64,000 bases of DNA from Halobacillus halophilus DSM 2266. GTDB lineage: Bacteria > Bacillota > Bacilli > Bacillales > Halobacillaceae. The DNA lies in assembly GCF_000284515.1 (NCBI RefSeq), contig NC_017668.1, positions 3,782,001 to 3,846,000 on the forward strand, in the 5' to 3' direction. How positions within the stretch are numbered: the first letter of the stretch is position 1; every line of letters starts with the position of its first letter. The notes below the pieces were generated by a model, which was not told the origin of the DNA, did no database searches, and saw only the letters and a list, made by a program, of their open reading frames with translations. Shown piece after piece: positions 62,997 to 64,000 of this stretch. Made by a program: the position numbers and the translations under genes.

Positions 62997-63221
62997 ATGT
63001 GGGCAACTATAGCCGTCTTAGCCGTTTCCACTCTGATTTTTTTCTTAGAGTTCCCGCGATTGAAGCGAAAAAAAAAGACGAAGGAAATCTGGTGGTTTTC
63101 CACTCTGCTGCTCATCGCTACGACGTTTAGTGTCCTGGAAAGCAGAAATGTGCAGCTGCCGAATCCATTGGATTACATTCAAGCCTTTTATACAACTATA
63201 CATTCTTGGATTGGTTTATAG
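62997..63221 (+). CDS. Small germination receptor D subunit (GerKD-like)
   Basis: This 74-residue protein has two hydrophobic helices (ATIAVLAVSTLIFFLEF and IWWFSTLLLIATTFSVLE) around a basic loop KRKKKTKE. Size and topology match the D subunits encoded in or next to GerA-type receptor operons, including B. subtilis GerKD, which modulate receptor function. ATG 62997 lies 6 bp after AGGTG; GTG 62988 abuts the gerKC stop and is less likely. It is 18 bp before gerKB. Confidence 0.8.
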   Translation: MWATIAVLAVSTLIFFLEFPRLKRKKKTKEIWWFSTLLLIATTFSVLESRNVQLPNPLDYIQAFYTTIHSWIGL

Positions 63222-63239
63222 GAAGGAGCCAGAACACGC

Positions 63240-64000
63240 ATGGATAATCAGACCATAAGCGCCAGGCAGTATATGTTCCTTGTCATTTTCTTTATTATTG
63301 GCAGTTCGATCCTGATCGTCCCTACCCCCCTCGCCGCCCAGGGAAAACAGGACGCTTGGATGTCGGTCATTCTCTCCATCCTAGTTGGGGTCATACTCGT
63401 CATGTTTTTAAATAAAATTGGAAGTTTGTCCTCCGGGAAAACATTTGTCCAAGCGGCTATTTTCGTATTTGGAAACTGGGCAGGACGCTTATTCTGTATA
63501 TTTTATTTAAGCTTCTTATATATTTTAGCTTCTCTTGTTCTCAGAAATATTGGAGATTTCATGACCACTCAGATTATTCCAGAAACACCCTTACAATTTA
63601 CTCATACTTTATTTCTGCTCGTAATCATTGCCGGAACCTATCTAGGTATTGAATCGATTGCCCGCTCATCTGAAATTTTTATGCCCTGGATGATTATCCT
63701 GCTCATTTTTCTAACTATATCCATGATGCCTCAAATTAATATGGGTCAATTAAAACCTATGTTTGGTAATGGAGTTCTTCCAATAATAAGCAGTTCTTCT
63801 ATAGTCATTGGGACTCCATTGCTTGAGATGGTAGCTCTATTAATGATTTTCCCTTATGTGAAAGAGGAAAAAAAAGCTAAGCGAGCCTGGATATTGGGAA
63901 CTATTATCGGAGGAGGGGTTCTATTCCTTATCACCACTTTGTGCCTGCTGGTTCTTGGCAGTGATTTGACAGCTTTAAACGCTTATCCTACTTATCGAAT
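63240..64000 (+). CDS. gerKB: Spore germination receptor B subunit (GerB family permease), partial
   Basis: The 253 visible residues belong to the GerAB/GerKB family of APC-type permeases that form the germinant-binding subunit. It starts ISARQYMFLVIFFIIGSSILIVP, then has seven visible helices including YLGIESIARSSEIFMPW. The frame runs off the window end. GGAAGGAGCC precedes the ATG. Gene order A-C-D-B follows gerK rather than gerA/gerB (A-B-C). Confidence 0.9.
   Translation, partial: MDNQTISARQYMFLVIFFIIGSSILIVPTPLAAQGKQDAWMSVILSILVGVILVMFLNKIGSLSSGKTFVQAAIFVFGNWAGRLFCIFYLSFLYILASLVLRNIGDFMTTQIIPETPLQFTHTLFLLVIIAGTYLGIESIARSSEIFMPWMIILLIFLTISMMPQINMGQLKPMFGNGVLPIISSSSIVIGTPLLEMVALLMIFPYVKEEKKAKRAWILGTIIGGGVLFLITTLCLLVLGSDLTALNAYPTYR

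Overview
The window looks like chromosome of a moderately halophilic, endospore-forming member of the Bacillaceae, close to Halobacillus, Virgibacillus or Pontibacillus. The evidence is strong purine-rich Shine-Dalgarno sequences, frequent TTG/GTG starts, a GerA-type germinant receptor operon, and B. subtilis-like pncA, trhO, yhfK-type and argCJBD-carAB-argF genes. An NhaC-type antiporter and acidic proteins fit a salt-adapted host. The regulatory sites are also those of a Bacillus: TreR operators, CcpA cre sites, and BirA, Fur and arginine boxes. I saw no rRNA, tRNA, CRISPR array, prophage or intact transposase. This placement rests on reading alone; no search was run.

Layout. 1-1000: a PTS EIIA gene cut by the window edge, with a TreR/CcpA promoter, then a decayed MFS gene beside a large extragenic repeat. 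1.1-8.5 kb: housekeeping genes (nicotinamidase, TetL-like efflux pump, tRNA hydroxylase TrhO, S51 peptidase, pyridoxal/HMP kinase, an alkyltransferase-like protein paired with an Fe-S nuclease, SDR). 8.5-24.5 kb: an AT-rich TPR regulator, 5'-3' exonuclease, CcpA-controlled aldehyde dehydrogenase plus DUF779 protein, hydrolase/acetyltransferase pair, BirA-controlled bioY, an XRE regulator with two small membrane proteins behind a 30-bp palindrome, pabA/pabBC, a two-component system and a BI-1 protein. 24.6-36.4 kb: a nested repeat, MFS transporter, a type I toxin-antitoxin locus, NUDIX, NagZ, amidase, CAP protein, DEAD helicase, GAF-STAS protein and NhaC antiporter.

36.4-60.2 kb carries four long composite repeats. 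Between and around them lie a siderophore locus (two IucA/IucC synthetases, a fold-III PLP decarboxylase and a divergent Fur-boxed FhuF-like reductase), the complete arginine operon argC-J-B-D-carA-carB-argF with arginine boxes and an internal promoter, an epimerase, and an IucD-like N-hydroxylase. The siderophore functions are therefore split into two loci about 15 kb apart. 60.2-64 kb: a gerK-like operon in the order A-C-D-B, with B running off the end.

The most interesting items are the modular composite repeats, in which the same hairpin cassette of about 70 bp sits at the same internal junction in both repeat arms; the compact type I toxin-antitoxin locus, with a predicted convergent antisense RNA and a masked ribosome-binding site; and the palindrome/XRE/small membrane protein triad.
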